A DNA stretch of 64,000 nt from Dioscorea cayenensis subsp. rotundata (Eukaryota; Streptophyta; Magnoliopsida; Dioscoreales; Dioscoreaceae), in assembly GCF_009730915.1 (NCBI RefSeq), contig NC_052484.1:5640021-5704020 (forward strand), written 5' to 3'. Both the position numbers and the translations under genes were made by a program. Below the pieces are notes generated by a model that was not told where the DNA came from, ran no database searches, and saw only the letters and a program-made list of their open reading frames with translations. Positions 25,190 to 36,579 of this stretch are shown here, piece after piece. Numbering within the stretch: position 1 is the first letter of the stretch; each line of letters starts with the position of its first letter.

Positions 25190-27412
25190 AACCTCTCAAA
25201 GGTTCCGGTGCTTGGGGTACTCCATTGGTTAGGAAAAATTAGTTGTTATTCATGTACTTGTGTATAATAATGGAGTTTTTTTAATTAATTTGACTTTCTT
25301 GTTATCGAATGGATCAATTAACTTTTGATATGTTTTTTATGTATTTATGTTTCATGTTTGTATGCTAGATTTTTTGTTGACCGGTCAAAATGTTTATTCG
25401 ACCGCTGGAAATTTTTTTTCCGTCAACTTTTGCCCCACCCTCTAACGAGTCCTGGCACCGCCTAACCTTAACATAGAGAGTAAGACAAGACCAAACTGCC
25501 TATTTATTGTCTCTCCACTTCTTACAATTTCTCTTTTAACAATTCTATTCTTAGCATGATGAGAAATGATGTAGAGAAACAAGGCAACCATTTCTTCAAT
25601 GTTCATATTTTTCGTTGGGACAAGCCTACCAATGCTTTCAAGTATATCACATAATTTGTAAAAAGCTGCTCTATTCATCCTAATGTTCTCCATACATGTC
25701 AAATCTGAATCAAACACCATTCTTCTAAAATTCACTTGCCTAATGAGATGCCTCTCATAAGTATAACTTATCCTTCTCTTTCGCTTTCTATTTTCAATCT
25801 TAAGTGGTAGAATTCCAACATTGAAGCAATGACAAAAAGTAGGTTATTGAGATGGAAAGCAACAGTATAAGCAACCAAGAGTATTGCATGTTCTTCTTCA
25901 AAAAATTCATCCAATTCAGCAACTATAATAAAATTTATACTTATAAAAATGTATGACATAATCAAAGCCTTTAAAAAGATTGATGAAATCAAAACGTATA
26001 ACATAATCTCAAATAAACAAAAAAAATATAAAAGCATATGAAATAGGGTTCAAGAAATAGACTGTGCTTACTAGAAGCACACTAGTTAATCATGTAATTA
26101 TGTGGCGGTAAAATATGTTTGCATCTTTATTAATACTTGTTTTCTCATATTTATTATGCATATAGTCATTTAAATACTACTTCATATTGCACCCTTTAAT
26201 TTACTAGGTTTTAATATTAATTAATTTTTTTGTGTATTATTGTGTGTGAGAATCTATTACCGTAGTATTAGATGTTGTATTTATTTGCACTTCAATTTTC
26301 TTCTTACTTTCTCGAGTTAGGTAATCTAAATATTATATTTTTGGCTAATTCTATAGCAAGATTATACATAACTTCTATTTACAATGATTTAACAGCATAA
26401 AAGAAAAAAATATGAGAAACACAAGAAACCCAATGAACATCAATTGTTTTAATTTTCACATCAACAAAAATAACATGATAATAGTATAAACAATCAAGAA
26501 ATGGTGGACTCAATGAACCTAATGAACACCAGTGAATATCAATTAATTTAATTTCTACTATGTTTCAATTTTAACATTAATCAATGGTTTATATATAAAT
26601 AAATTAAGAAAGTTGCTTATATACCTGGCAAAAGTAGATATTTAATTCATGCTTTTCTATTATGAAAAATATGATTACCTGAACTTGATCCAAGAGACAC
26701 GCTTCGTATATGAATTCTAGCAATCTTTTTGCAGATAGATCTCACCTAAAGAAAAGGTATTGCGCATGTTTCTTTCAATGAATTTTAAATAAAAATCTAT
26801 TATCAAATTAAACAACATCAAAGGCAATATGAAAAGATTCTTAAAAAAATTACAAAAAATTATATGACTTACCGAGATTGGCTTGCGCTAGGGTTTTGAA
26901 AAAGAAGACAGTGGAGAAGTTCTTCGCTATTGTTAGGGTTCTTAAAAAGAAGACATGATAAAAGAGAAGAATTTTAATGTTAGAAAAGGGTGAAATTGGA
27001 ATATTACATGTCTCCCATTTTCCCACCCACGATGTAATCTGTTTCACACCCCCTCCCCCTGTGAATCCTTTTTCACTGGTCAAAGGTAAACTAATTACAA
27101 TTTGACCATTATTTTATATGGTTTTTTTTCAACCAAACATATGAAAGCTTTTCACAACATCAACTTTCCCTGCAAAGCTGTTACTTTCCCCTATACCAAA
27201 CAGCCCCTAAGTTGATGCAATTTATGCTCTTTGAAGTTATTTTAGCCTAATTTGGTTGAATTACTTTGTTTTGCACATTTTTGCCTAATTATTGTTTTTG
27301 CCATTAACTTCATTCATATTTTTGTTATTTTAAAGTTTACTTTTGAATGGTTTTTTTTATTTGTTCCATTTGTAAAAGTTGGCCATTAGGACTTGGCAAT
27401 TATACTTTGGGA

Positions 27413-29980
27413 ATGGAAGAAACTCATGGCAGCACAACGCCATCATCAACTTCGACACCATCAAGTCAAAATTTATTGAGCAGTCTTACAGATTTATTTG
27501 TTCAAAATTTGATCCTGGATAGGCTTATATTAGTGAATCAGGAAGTAATGATGGGAAAAAATGTTAATCTGTAATTTTTGTGCTAAAGTAGTGAAAGGTG
27601 GAGGCATTCATAGGATGAAAATGCATCTTGCTGACCAAAGGGGTGAAATAGGGCCATGAAGAAAGTTCCCAGAGATGTTCGCCATAGATTTCAAGAAAAT
27701 TTAAAGGAATTTCAAGCACAAAAAATGGGCAATGAACGGGAAGCAATAAATACATTTGGGCCTAGTATGCATCCATTTGAAGGTGAAATGGAAGGTCAAG
27801 ATAGTGAAAGTCTTCAAGATAGTGGGCCTAGCGATTTATCAAGAAAAAAAAAAACATGAGTTGCATCTTATTTTCCTAGTGGTAGCAAAGTTGGATCACA
27901 ACCCTCCATCAAGGCGGCATTACCAAGTGAAGAAAGGTGGCATGAAATGGATTTAGCTATTGCCCAATTTTTATGTGATGATTGCATCCCAATGAATGCT
28001 TCAAATTCATTTTATTTCCAACCAATGATAGATGCTATAGCATGTATTGGTTTGGGATACAAAGGTCCTACCTATCATGCTTTGCGAACCAATTTGTTGG
28101 AGTAGTCAAAGATAGAATTGCAATTACTTGTTGACACTTATCGAAGTAGTTGGGAAGATTGTGGATGCACAATAATGTGAGATGGTTGGAAAGATATTCG
28201 ACAAAGATCTTTGATCAATTTTCTTGTGTATTCTCCGAAAGGAATATCTTTCATCAAATTTGTTGATGCATTGGACCTAATTTCTGATGCTCAAACTCTT
28301 TGCAATTTGTTTGCTGAGATCATGGAGATTGTTGGTTGGCAAAATGTTGTTCATATGATCACAGATAATGCAGCTAATTATAAAGCTGCAGGAAGAGTAC
28401 TTAATGAGAAGTATCCCAATATCATGTGGACACCTTGTGGAGCTCATTGTTTGAATTTGATGTTGAAGGATATTGCCAAAATGCCACACTTGAGAATTTA
28501 GCGCAGCATGCCTCTTCTATTATTGTTTTTGTGTATAATCACAAATGGACTTTGGGTTGGTTAAGAAATATAAAAGGATGGACAGAGATTCTTCGACTTG
28601 GTGATACTCTTTTTGCCACAAATTTTATTGCTATGAAGAGTCTTCATGATCATAAATGTGATTTGCAAGCTATGATTACTTCTAGAGACTTTCTTGGTTG
28701 GAGTGGATCTAAGACAAAGAGAGCAAAAGAAGTTCAAAATATTGTCATAGATAATTAATTTTGGAATGATTGCTTAATAGTTGTCAAAATTGTTTCTCCA
28801 CTTGTACAATTACTACGCATTATGGAACCTGATAAAAGGCCTTCTTTGGGTTATGTTTATGAGGGGACGATTAGAGCAAATAAAGCTATAAAAGAGACTT
28901 TTAAATATATAAGGAGATTGTATCAACCTTATATCTCAATTTTGAAAGAAAGATGGGAGCGTCAATTGCGTCAAGATATTCATGCTGCTGCATTTTGGTT
29001 GAATCCCATCTTTCAATATGATAAAGACTCTGTTTGCTAAGCATTGGATGTCATGGATGGGCTTATAACTATAATCAGCAACCCTCATACTGCACCGAAT
29101 CATAGCAAAATGATAGTTGAATCTTCTAAATTCTGAGAGTGACTAGCAGTTTTGGAAATGCTCTAAGCCAGTCTTCTAGCAGAAATACAAGGCCTGGAAT
29201 AATAGTATATTAATAAAAAAATTAACAAAGTTTTACATTTTCATCAATAACATGAAAATTGTTTTATTTTTCTCATGTAGATGAATGGTGGAGGTTCTTT
29301 GCACATAGTGCTCCTAATTTACAAAAGTTGGCTATAAGAATTCTTAGTCAAACATCTTCTTCATCAGGTTGTGAAAGAAATTGGAGTGTGTTCGAGAGAA
29401 TACTTGCAAAATAGAGGAATAGGTTGGAACATGAAAGGTTAAGTGATCTTGTCTATATATATTACAATCTTCGTTTGAAGAATAGGTATGTAACTAATTT
29501 ATATGTTTTCATTTATTTAATTGCATTGAGCCCTTATTATAAATTTGGCAAATTGTTTTCTATTTGTAGGAACTTCAACAAGAGCAACTCTCGAGATCCT
29601 ATTGATTATGAGTGTATTGACAATATTGATTCTTGGGTTGTAGAGAATGCGCCTTCATGGGAACCCGAACTTAATCTTGATGAGTTTGAAAATATGGTTG
29701 CTCAACGAGAAGAAGGGCAAGAACAAAGAGGAGGGCAAAACGAAGATATCCGTTATATTAATTGTTATGACTAAGTAACTAATATGATTGCAATTTGCAA
29801 CTTAATTTTATGTTCTATTTAATGTTAATTACTTACAAAAAATATATTTTTTTTATAGATACACCAAATTGTGATGATGAGGATGTGTTGGTGGTTCAAG
29901 ATGGAATTAATTTTTCATCCTTTGATGTCAACCAAGGGAATGAGGGAGATGAAATTTATGGAAATGATGATAATGAATGA
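27413..29980 (+). pseudogene. hAT transposase 1, BED finger / DUF659 / dimerisation domain
   Basis: It begins MEETHGSTTPSSTSTPSS. The remains of a BED zinc finger (LADQRGEIG, then KKVPRDVRHRFQENL) follow across a frameshift. Then come DLAIAQFLCDDCIPMNAS, LINFLVYSPKGISFIKFVDA, NVVHMITDNAANYKAAGR, CGAHCLNLMLKDIAKM, GWTEILRLGDTLFATNFIAM, RWERQLRQDIHAAAFWLNP, the dimerisation block LAIRILSQTSSSSGCERNWS after an intron, and an acidic tail. Several in-frame stops (for example 27572, 28103, 28499, 29038) make it non-functional. Closely parallels the copy on the other strand at 57775-61246. Confidence 0.8.
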
Positions 29981-30169
29981 GACAAGTGAATATGAGATTC
30001 ATAATTCATAAGAAGTGTGTATCCTTTTATTTTTCTTGCTTGTGTTTCAATTTGGTGAAGACATGACTTTCTTGTATTGTTGTATTGTATTTTATTTTAT
30101 TCCTTATCCATGTGGACTTGTTGGATTACATTTTGGTTTTCTAATTTGAGAACGTGAGTCTTTTTATTT

Positions 30170-30219
<50 letters not shown>

Positions 30220-30220
30220 G
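30170..30220 (+). repeat. (GTT)n microsatellite
   Basis: A perfect trinucleotide run of about 17 units, followed to 30415 by degenerate GTT/GGT-rich sequence inside the hAT 3' part. The apparent open frames here are artefacts of this composition. Confidence 0.9.
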
Positions 30221-30770
30221 ATGTTGGTGTTAATGTTGTTAATGGTGGTGGTGTTGTTGTATGCGTGTATTTTATTGTTGTTGTTGTAGTATATTTGTAT
30301 TTTATTTCATTCATCATTTTTTGAATGATATTGTTGATGTTGGTGTTGTTGGTGGTGATGGTGGTGTATGCTTCTATTTTATTGTTGTTGTCGTTGCGTT
30401 GTTGTTGTTGTTGTTGTTGCTTTTGTATACTTATATAGTTATATTTTATTTAATTCTTTATTTTTGAATATTTGTTGTATAGTTGTATCCTTGTATATTT
30501 GTAATTTGAAATTTTCAATTTTATGTAAAGTTGACAGTGACCTTATAAAGGTAATTTAACTTTGCAATATATAATTTTATAATTTTTTATTTATTTTTTC
30601 CCTTATTTTTCCTTATTTTTAAATTTTTTTTAATTCTTAAATATTTATTTAATTAAGAAGTATTAATAATTTAATACCGGTTGAACCGGCCGGTTCAGCT
30701 AATTCAACTGGTTGGATCGTGAACCGGTTGCCTAACCGAGTGGACAACCAGTCTAGTTATTAAAACATTG

Positions 30771-31757
30771 CCTAGTCTTCCTCCGTGAGCTCGTCGAGCG
30801 AGATCACTCCGATCCCGTCCTTTTCTCAAAGCTCGGTCACGTCCGGCTCCAGATGGGGGACCTGGACGGTGCCCGTGCGACGTTTGCACGCATGGAGAAG
30901 CTCGTGAAGGGGCACGGGGTGGAGCTTGAGAATCTCGCAGAGAGGAATCGGGCTTTAGAGCATCCGGTGAACAAGGATTACGCATCGGCTGTGAGGGAGT
31001 ACGACAAGTGCATTGAGAGGGATCCAGGCAATGTTGTGGCCCTGAACAACATGCTGTGTATGGCTCATATACACAAGTAAACTACCAGATGTGGGAACGG
31101 AGTGGAGTGGCGTGACAACATCATCGTATCAGTGAGAACATCGGGTTTGATAGGTTGAGACGTGGGAAACGCCCAGCGGTAGGATCTAAGGGTAATTTGT
31201 ATTTTTGTTAGGATTATGATTTGATAATCTTGTAATTTGTATCCGGATAGGTTTAAAATATGGATATGTTTAGAATCCAGATAGGGTTAGGATCCAAATA
31301 GGTTTGTATTTGGATAAATTTAGGTTTTTACGTATAAATTTTTGTAACCCTAGTCTTTTGTCTCAACCGTGAGGAGAGACAAGTGAATAAGAGGATTACG
31401 GCTGCTCCACTCCCGAGGACGTAGGCACATTGCCGAACCTCGTAAATCTTGTGTGCTTTTATTGTCTCATTGCTCTCTTGATTTCCCCTGCGGATCCTCT
31501 ATTTTACCTAACTATTTTCCTAACACAACAAAGCGTTGTGCTTGCTGTACTCGCGCGACCTCTCAGATTCAATCAAAAGTGCTGGAAGGGCGCTGGAGAG
31601 AGTGCCTATGGTGGCGATGAAGGAGACTCTGGTTGTGAACTTGTGCAGAATGTATGAACTGGCGTATGTGAATAATGGTGAGGTGGATAAGAGCCTTAGT
31701 AACTGGATTGCTGGGGTTGCACCATATGATTTTGATCCTTCTTGCACGCGCATTTGA
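30771..31757 (+). pseudogene. TRAPPC12: TRAPPC12-like TPR protein, C-terminal exon split by a solo LTR
   Basis: The reading frame before the LTR is LRELVERDHSDPVLFSKLGH, RLQMGDLDGARATFARMEKL, ENLAERNRALE, DYASAVREYDKCIERDPGNV, VALNN. After the LTR it resumes KALCLLYSRDLSDSIK, ALERVPMV, ETLVVNLCRMYELAYVNN, WIAGVAP, ending FDPSCTRI and TGA at 31755-31757. These are TPR repeats of plant TRAPPC12-like proteins, subunits of a vesicle-tethering complex, and the final CTRI looks like the native terminus. Everything upstream is absent: the exon abuts the hAT end at 30770. Frame and residues are well kept, so disruption is recent, but the piece cannot make a full protein here. Confidence 0.75.
31052..31525 (+). 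mobile_element. Solo LTR (Copia type) inside the TRAPPC12 exon
   Basis: It starts TGCTGTGTATGG and ends TTCCTAACA, 474 bp, flanked by the perfect 5-bp target duplication CAACA (31047-31051 and 31526-31530). The 3' part (GACGTAGGCACATTGCCGAA, CTCGTAAATCTTGTGTG) is the familiar wording of plant Copia LTR ends. No internal coding region remains, so it arose by LTR-LTR recombination. Deleting it and one CAACA rejoins LNN-KALC in frame. Confidence 0.88.
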
Positions 31758-33782
31758 ATCCAGGTATCTTCTTCTTTATCCAAATATTGCTCTACTTGTT
31801 TAGTTTCTAAGTTGGAATGCCTTATGCTTGCTTTGAGCTTAATGATGCGATTGACAGTATTTTGCAATTGTGCTTCTTATGGTGCCGTATAAAGGGTGTT
31901 TAGATTGAAAGATAACAGGTGGAAATAAAAGGATAAAAAAGGGATAAAAAGAAAAGAAAAAATGGATAAAAAGAAAAGAAAAAATTGCTCTTTTTTTTTT
32001 GTCAATTTATCTTCTTTCATTTGTGTCTCCATGTTATTTTTGTCATTCAACTAAACAAAAGTGGCAATTATGAATTTGCTTCATGTGATAAGATTTAGGG
32101 GTTGCTTCATGTGATAAGCCTATTTTTTTAAACTTCTGCTCCAAGTGCTGTAATGGTTAGGGATTTGCGTCTTGAGACATTATTTTGTTCAAAAAAGGAT
32201 GCTTTTATTTCGTAAAAGGATAAAACTGATATTTATTTCAAATAATTTATAGCTTGAAACTATATTATAAACTTATTGGATATATCCTCATTTTTTCCTT
32301 TTCTTGACATTCTTTAGATGCAAAAGAAGAAGTTGCAAGTTTTTTTTGCTAAAACATAAAAACTGGAAGCCTGTGGACAAAGACCTATCAGAATCTGAGG
32401 ATGTTGTAGTAGGTTGCTCTGTGCCATCCATCTGAAGTTATTCTTATTCCAGTTCAAGAACTAGCTCGGATAACTCCCCTTTTAACTGAATGTACTTGAT
32501 ATCTTTCTTAGAATTCATTGCAATTTCTGCTTGCTTATTTAACTTGCTATAGAACTGTCTGTCTTTATCTTAATCATTCTTTAAATATATGTGGCTTGTG
32601 GCCAGACACATTTTTACCCATTCTTCACTTGAATATACATTGTGTTCCAATGTGTGGGTGATTATATATGTTTCATCACTATAATTGGTGACAGCAGGAT
32701 AACATAATTTCTTTTCTTTTATTATGGGATGCAACTATAAATTGTTCTATTTTGGATCTTAAAAAATTCTTCATGCCCCACTTTTATTTGAATATTGTTG
32801 AGCCCTTCAGAATGCTTGATTTTGAGAAACAACACTTGTGGCACTGCACCTATATTGAGTCTCTACTTAAAAGTATTTTGTCTGATCATATGTTGTAGTT
32901 ACTAATGTTGGAAGGTATCTGTTATGTTTTGCTTGGTCTACTGTACATCTGTAGATGATATAGTTTCTGGATAAGTTTTGTTCTTTTGGATAACCTGTTA
33001 GGGTTTAGGATAGAAGTTCCTTGCGAGAGATGTTCCTGATTTATTTCTGGCTGCATGTTTAGCCTGGTTACCTCTTCGATAAGGGTTTTGTTTGCACATG
33101 CAACCTTTCATATCTTTCTTCCAGAAGTTTTAATCCATTTGTTTTCCATGCAATTGAATCTATGTGTATTACAATATTATGTTAGGCGTTCTGTAAATTG
33201 TAGTTCACCTTTGAATCCGTGTTATAGTACTATTTATAATAATGACAACTGGCCATTAATTCTGATAAGTTGTCAGCTGTGCTAATGATATACTTGTAAA
33301 TAACTATTTTGGGTCAAGTGCCAAATTTATCTCTCTTCTCACCTTTGTCCTATGCAATTGTATTCGTTTTGATTTTTTGCTAATTTTCCATTCCTTCTCT
33401 CCATTCACATGAATTTTGGCTTTAATTTAGGATTTGACTGAACCAAAATAGGAGATCATCTCTGGTTTAGTGTAATACTAGCTCCATTGAGACATATTTT
33501 AAATTCATAAGTTTGTTAAATATTTAAATGCTTGATAATGTAGATGAAATAAACAAGTATTCTTAGTTTGAATCATATTATTTCTTTTTATGGTGCATTT
33601 GTTATTCTATGATTTGTATGATTGAGCCATATTAAGTCTTCACTATCATTTCTTTTTGAGCTGCTTGTTTACCAATATTTTGACCAATTGGTATGCCATA
33701 TTCCAGTGTTTTATAGATTACTTTGTTTACTTTATCTACATACTGTCATTTTAGCTTGATGTGGATGATCATACTTGTGTAG
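31758..33782. other. AT-rich noncoding stretch between two gene fragments
   Basis: It begins with what may be TRAPPC12 3' UTR (TTTGAATCCAG|GTATCT resembles a UTR donor). Beyond that it is T-rich and intron-like, with no recognised exon. Confidence 0.45.
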
Positions 33783-33997
33783 GATCCCTTTTTTGGCATT
33801 GGTTCTGATGTGCTGCCTCCTTGCAAAGTCGGATTTTGAGCTTAGAAGACAGTGCCTTGCAACAATGCAAACTTCTGGTGAGAGTTACTTGGTTTCATGT
33901 GGTACCTGGGAAAATAGTTTCCAGATAATATCACTTAATGATGGAAGGATTATGCGAAATATTCGTCAACATAAGGATGTGGTTAGCTGTGTTGCAG
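33783..33997 (+). pseudogene. BEACH-domain protein (SPIRRIG-like) WD40 exon fragment
   Basis: A good acceptor (TGTGTAG) precedes DPFFGIGSDVLPPCKVG. A frame change follows, then FELRRQCLATMQTSGESYLV, SCGTWENSFQIISLNDGRI, RNIRQHKDVVSCVA. This is the start of the WD40 region of plant BEACH proteins of the SPIRRIG family, which act in membrane trafficking and mRNA bodies. The expected donor reads GCAG|GA instead of GT. With the frameshift and no neighbouring exons, this is a relic. It keeps its intron boundary, so it derives from genomic DNA. Confidence 0.75.
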
Positions 33998-34921
33998 GAA
34001 AGTGTCTTATATGTCAGCAGAATTTTCTAGATTTCTTTTTCTTTAATTTCTACTGGCATTTAGTCATTTTATAGGTGAAACATCTACCAGCCTGGTATAA
34101 ACTTGCACTCCTGTCAGCTAATTATTTTCATGTCTCTAGTAACAAAAATGCTGCTATTAGAATGGAAGTTATATAGAAACAAGATCATTTTAAATTGCTT
34201 GATAAAACTTTGGCGTGTCATGAAAGTAATACTTATATATATATATATATATATATAAAAGTTAAATGCTACCCTAAATTTGTTTATGTTATAAATTGAT
34301 TAATTATCTGTTGAAATTTTCAGAAGTATTTCAATTTTAAAGAGAAGGAAAATGGACAATTAAAGCACTAATAACTTGTCATGTCTGATGGGGCCATGGC
34401 CATAACTTGTAAATAATAATGGAAAGCAATATGTTCTCAAGCAAAAAACATCATTTGCATTTATAATGGACATGTTTGTTGAATTATACAAATGTTCGCT
34501 TTGTATCTGTGTGAAGATAGCAAATGATAGAACTAGCCACCAACAAAGGTTGGTCCAAGTGGTAGAGAATAAAAATGTTTGTTGAAAATCATTGGTCAAT
34601 TGGAGAATAAAAATGTTTTCATGTCTTCTTTTGTAGCTCTGTTTGTGCTGCTTTTCAGGCATGCTTGTTCAATTCTGCTTGTGAAATGGTAGTGCTGTTT
34701 GAGGAAGGATTTGTTCAGCCATCTTATAAACCAAGTGAGACTAATATTATCATATGTAGATTAATTATTACTATCACGATCTCATTGCATTGGGATTTAT
34801 ATTGATCCCTCAGAATTGTTTGTCAGGAAATAACATTCAATGATGTGACGCAAACTGGGAAACTGCTAAGTAGGCTATCTGAAGAAAGAGACCTTCTCTC
34901 TAGTATCAAAGAAAGCCTCAT
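33998..34921. other. Noncoding stretch with one unassigned exon-like frame
   Basis: A TA run lies at 34235-34257. At about 34826-34920, after a CAG, an open frame reads EITFNDVTQTGKLLSRLSEE, then RDLLSSIKESLIE. It looks exon-like but I do not recognise it. It runs straight into the Copia sequence. Confidence 0.4.
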
Positions 34922-36215
34922 TGAGAATTTGTATAGCTTTGGTGGCTCATTATGATTTGGAGCTTCACTAAATGGATGTAAAGACTGTTTTTCTTAATGG
35001 AAATTTAGAAGAGGAAGTTTATATGAACCAACCAGAGGGGTTCATAATCACTGGAAATTAAAATTTAGTGTGTAAAATGAACAAGTCAATATATGGACTA
35101 AAACAAGCTTCCCAACAATGGTTTCTTAAATTTAATGATACTATTACATCTTATAGATTCACGGAGTACACCATTGATAGGTGAATCTACATGAAGGTCA
35201 GTGGGAGCAAGTTTACAATATTAGTTATATATGTTGACAATATTTTACTTTTTGCTAATAATATTTGTCTTTTACATGATGTGAAAAGGTTTCTCTCTAA
35301 GAACTTTGAAATGAAAGACATGGGTGAGGCTTCCTATGTTATGAGGATAGAAATAGTCTGTGACAGAACACAAGGATTATTAGAATTGTCTTAGAAAGGA
35401 TATATTAGTAAGATCTTAAAAAGATTTAGAATGGAAAAATGCTCCACAGCGGTAGTTCCAATTCAGAAAGAAGATAAATTTAGTCAAATACAATGTCCCA
35501 AGGATGATTTGAAACGAAGGTTTATGGAACCAATTCCCTATGCATGAGTGGTTGGGAGTTTAATGTATGCTCAAACATGCACTCAGGCAGATATAAGCTT
35601 TGTTGTTGGAATGTTAGGCTGATATCAAAGTAATCCCGGAATAAATCATTAGAAAGTCGCAAAGAAAGTTCTTAGGTATTTACAAGGCACCAAGGAACAC
35701 ATACTTATGTATAGAAGTTCTGATGATCTTGAAGTAATTAGCTATTCAGATTCAAATTATGCCGGATGTGTAGACACAAGGAAATCAACATTCGGGTACT
35801 TCTATTAGCTGAAGGAGCAATATCATGGAAGAGTGTAAAAGCAATCTATCCTTGCTACCTCCACTATGGAAGTTGAATTTGTGGCATTCTTTGGGCCTAC
35901 TGGTCATGGATTGTGGTTGCAGAACTATATCTCATGACTTGGGTTTCTCGACAATATAGCCAACCCACTGAAAATTTATTGTGATAATTTCACAGCTTTT
36001 TTCTTCTCAAAGAATGATAAGTACTCTAAGGATGCAAAAAATGGAGTTAAAGTACTTTTCTGTTAAAGAAGAAGTGCATAAATAGATAGTATCTATTGAG
36101 CATATCAATACATAACTTATGATAGCAGATCCGTTAACTAAAGGATTAACACCCAAGACATTTTCTGACCATGTTGAAAGGATGGGCATTATGGATAAGT
36201 CATTGTTAGCTTAAT
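34922..36215 (+). pseudogene. Copia reverse transcriptase-RNase H, 5'-truncated
   Basis: It begins inside the RT at IALVAHYDLELHQMDVKT and FLNGNLEEEVYMNQPEGF. It continues with MNKSIYGLKQASQQWF, ILVIYVDNILLFANN (the RT motif YVDD reads YVDN), VGSLMYAQTCTQADIS, LRYLQGTKEHILMY, YSDSNYAGCVDTRKSTFGY (RNase H) and a terminal region ending DKSLLA and TAA. Gag, protease and integrase are missing. Many in-frame stops are present. The intact-looking 3' LTR follows after about 365 bp. Confidence 0.85.
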
Positions 36216-36579
36216 GATGGTATGTATATATGATTGCTCTACTCATGACATTACGATACTTTGATTTCAATTACAGTTATGTTTTGCTTATTAATCTTGT
36301 TATCCATATGATAGTTGTCTACATGTATTGGTTAATGTGATAACAAGATGGGCATTCTAGAAAGACATTATAGTTGAGACTGAGTATTCCTTCAAAAAAA
36401 AAATAATGGAATGATAGTGATACATAGAAGGAATTATATCGACTAATGATATGTGACTACTATGATCTTATCAATTTCAATTCAATTAAAATTTATTGAC
36501 ATAAAGTGGATTTAATGTATGTTTCATGCTTGTAGTTCTTAATAAACCAGCAAGTCATCACATGAGCCAAGTGGGAGAA

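Larger units (their letters stand above)
21867..25462 (+). mobile_element. hAT element (TTF-zinc-finger type) inserted in the Harbinger transposase
   Basis: The left end CAGTGGCGGCGCCGGGG and the reverse complement of the right end GGCGGTGCCAGG form imperfect terminal inverted repeats typical of plant hATs. The flanks share only GGTTA on the minus strand (left -TGTAACC-, right -TAACC-), a decayed 8-bp target duplication. Removing 21867-25462 restores the Harbinger frame (MLRL joined to HEELFKKP). The length is about 3.6 kb. Confidence 0.8.
20900..25800 (-). pseudogene. PIF/Harbinger transposase, interrupted
   Basis: The N-terminal part (about 25790-25465) contains RRISYTYERHLIRQ and the helical MNIEEMVALFLYIISHHAKN...RSGETINRQF. 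The reading frame stops at a hAT insertion after MLRL and resumes at 21866 with HEELFKKPDLVPLNS...WKWFK. After an intron come NCLGALDGTYI (first catalytic Asp) and NVLGVCSQD. After a second intron comes YYLCDAGYTNGEGFL (second Asp). The third catalytic position, normally Glu in NVIER, reads NVIKR here. A TAA follows YRG. Apart from the insertion the order is complete, but the enzyme is inactive. Confidence 0.82.
19480..27199 (-). mobile_element. PIF/Harbinger element (minus orientation), split by a hAT
   Basis: It carries a DDE transposase and a Myb/SANT-like second protein on the same strand, the standard PIF/Harbinger pair. The right end reads, on the minus strand, TTAGGGGCTGTTTGGTATAG at about 27199, matching the usual GGGSCTGTTTGG terminus with TTA outside. 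The left terminus is missing where the Copia fragment begins. A hAT element (21867-25462) interrupts the transposase. Both proteins contain stops, so the element is dead. Confidence 0.8.
27200..30770 (+). mobile_element. hAT element 1 (BED/DUF659 type), 5' end missing
   Basis: The right end reads TTATTAAAACATTG at 30757-30770, the mirror of CAATGTTTT, the terminus of the related element at 57288-62625. The GC-rich subterminal part (AACCGGTTCA, GGCCGGTTCAG) is also shared in style. The 5' terminus is not found: the element begins abruptly beside the Harbinger right end at 27199. Harbinger probably inserted into its 5' untranslated part. The following 8 bp are CCTAGTCT. Confidence 0.7.

Noticed and set aside
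30261-30559. Val/Leu-rich open frames in the GTT-rich region
   Set aside because: Produced by the (GTT)n microsatellite and its degenerate continuation.
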